Source of the DNA: Deltaproteobacteria bacterium
Lineage (GTDB): Bacteria; Desulfobacterota; Desulfovibrionia; Desulfovibrionales; Desulfovibrionaceae
Assembly: GCA_031280335.1 (NCBI GenBank)
Contig: JAITGZ010000259.1
Coordinates: 1-13,279 of the forward strand
Length of the DNA stretch: 13,279 nt
Direction: 5' to 3'
The position numbers and the translations under genes are program-made. The notes under the pieces are model-generated. The model saw only the letters and a list, made by a program, of their open reading frames with translations, ran no database searches and was not told the DNA's origin. Below, in pieces: positions 12,867-13,279 of the stretch. Each line of letters opens with the position of its first letter. Within the stretch, counting starts at the first letter, position 1.

Positions 12867-13279
12867 ATGTTCTTCAAATCAAGACCCATTACTCCTCCTC
12901 CAAGACGCCTGCCGCAGCTTATGGCTCTGTGCCTGGCGATTCTGCTGAGCGCCTGCTCCACCTCCAATCTCTTGAATCTTCAAAATGAAAGGGAAGAAAA
13001 ATTTCCTCTGTCCCCCGGCCCAAGGGGCGAAAGCATTGATTTCAGCATGAGCGGCGTCAAAATCAAAATCAGCGGCCCTGAAAACTACTTACATACCGCT
13101 TGGGCGCGCGCCCAAGCGGCTTCAGCCCTAACCCCGCCGGAAAATATCTTTGCGGTGTTGACGCCTGCCGGCGACACCACGCCCCCGGACAGCCCGTCCG
13201 CCTCTCCCGCTCTGCGCGGGCGCAGACTGGTCATTGTAAGCGCACAACCCGAATTCATGAATGCCTATCTTGAAACCAG
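12867..13279 (+). CDS. Putative lipoprotein of unknown function (3' end cut by window edge)
   Basis: A precursor exported by the Sec route and lipid-anchored. From the ATG at 12867 the N-terminus has a basic, proline-rich n-region (KSRPITPPPRR), a hydrophobic core LMALCLAILL and the lipobox LLSAC with the modifiable Cys at residue 30. The visible mature part (about 108 residues) contains GESIDFSMSGVKIKISGPENY and an Ala-rich WARAQAASAL stretch; I recognise no domain. The start has AAGG seven bases upstream. An in-frame ATG at 12843 would add eight residues but has no ribosome site. It lies 45 bases after the larC-like stop and is probably co-transcribed. The absence of Asp after the Cys favours outer-membrane sorting under the Gram-negative +2 rule (here Ser). 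Confidence 0.8.
   Translation, partial: MFFKSRPITPPPRRLPQLMALCLAILLSACSTSNLLNLQNEREEKFPLSPGPRGESIDFSMSGVKIKISGPENYLHTAWARAQAASALTPPENIFAVLTPAGDTTPPDSPSASPALRGRRLVIVSAQPEFMNAYLET

Noticed and set aside
1..13279. CRISPR array, tRNA or rRNA genes
   Set aside because: No regularly spaced direct repeats and no tRNA- or rRNA-like segment were seen on reading through.

Overview
The window looks like a G+C-rich chromosomal segment of a Gram-negative bacterium. I read it as probably a Desulfovibrio-type deltaproteobacterium. That placement is inferred from the flavour of the proteins (RF3, cyclophilin, a LarC/DUF111 relative, a DUF3391-HD-GYP protein, a DUF4261 protein) and from a lipoprotein with a typical lipobox. 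No rRNA or other marker is present to confirm it.

Layout. Positions 1-1597 (minus) hold a class I aminotransferase cut by the left edge and an upstream PpiB-type cyclophilin. Positions 1598-1949 hold one copy of a dispersed, hairpin-rich repeat plus a short spacer. Positions 1950-3146 (minus) encode a c-di-GMP phosphodiesterase of the HD-GYP class. It is preceded by a roughly 330-base leader with a strong extended -10 box, a possible 38-residue ORF and two mutually exclusive hairpins against the start codon. Positions 3500-7511 (minus) form a compact, more A/T-rich, four-gene islet. It contains a MoxR-type AAA+ ATPase, a small immunity-protein-like protein, a 50-residue single Sel1-like-repeat protein and a 630-residue protein with an N-terminal HExxH (zincin-like) region and a C-terminal VWA/MIDAS domain. 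All four are tightly spaced or overlapping, and both ends of the islet touch copies of the repeat hairpin. Positions 7543-7822 hold the second, longer repeat copy. Positions 7902-8786 (plus) encode a DUF4261 protein whose 3' end overlaps, tail to tail, a SpoU-family rRNA methyltransferase (8731-9552, minus). That gene follows prfC (release factor 3, 9590-11230, minus). A divergent intergenic region (11231-11615) separates prfC from a diverged LarC-like gene (11616-12821, plus) and a lipoprotein gene that runs off the right edge.

Functional picture. The flanks are ordinary housekeeping and signalling genes. The accessory content is the MoxR/VWA islet, which is the best candidate for an undescribed system. 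A MoxR ATPase is expected to remodel a VWA partner. Here the partner also carries a possible metallopeptidase fold, and two small proteins lie between them. The repeat element has short inverted-repeat hairpins at or near its ends and internal hairpins with paired substitutions between copies. It appears to bound the islet and is the second item worth following.
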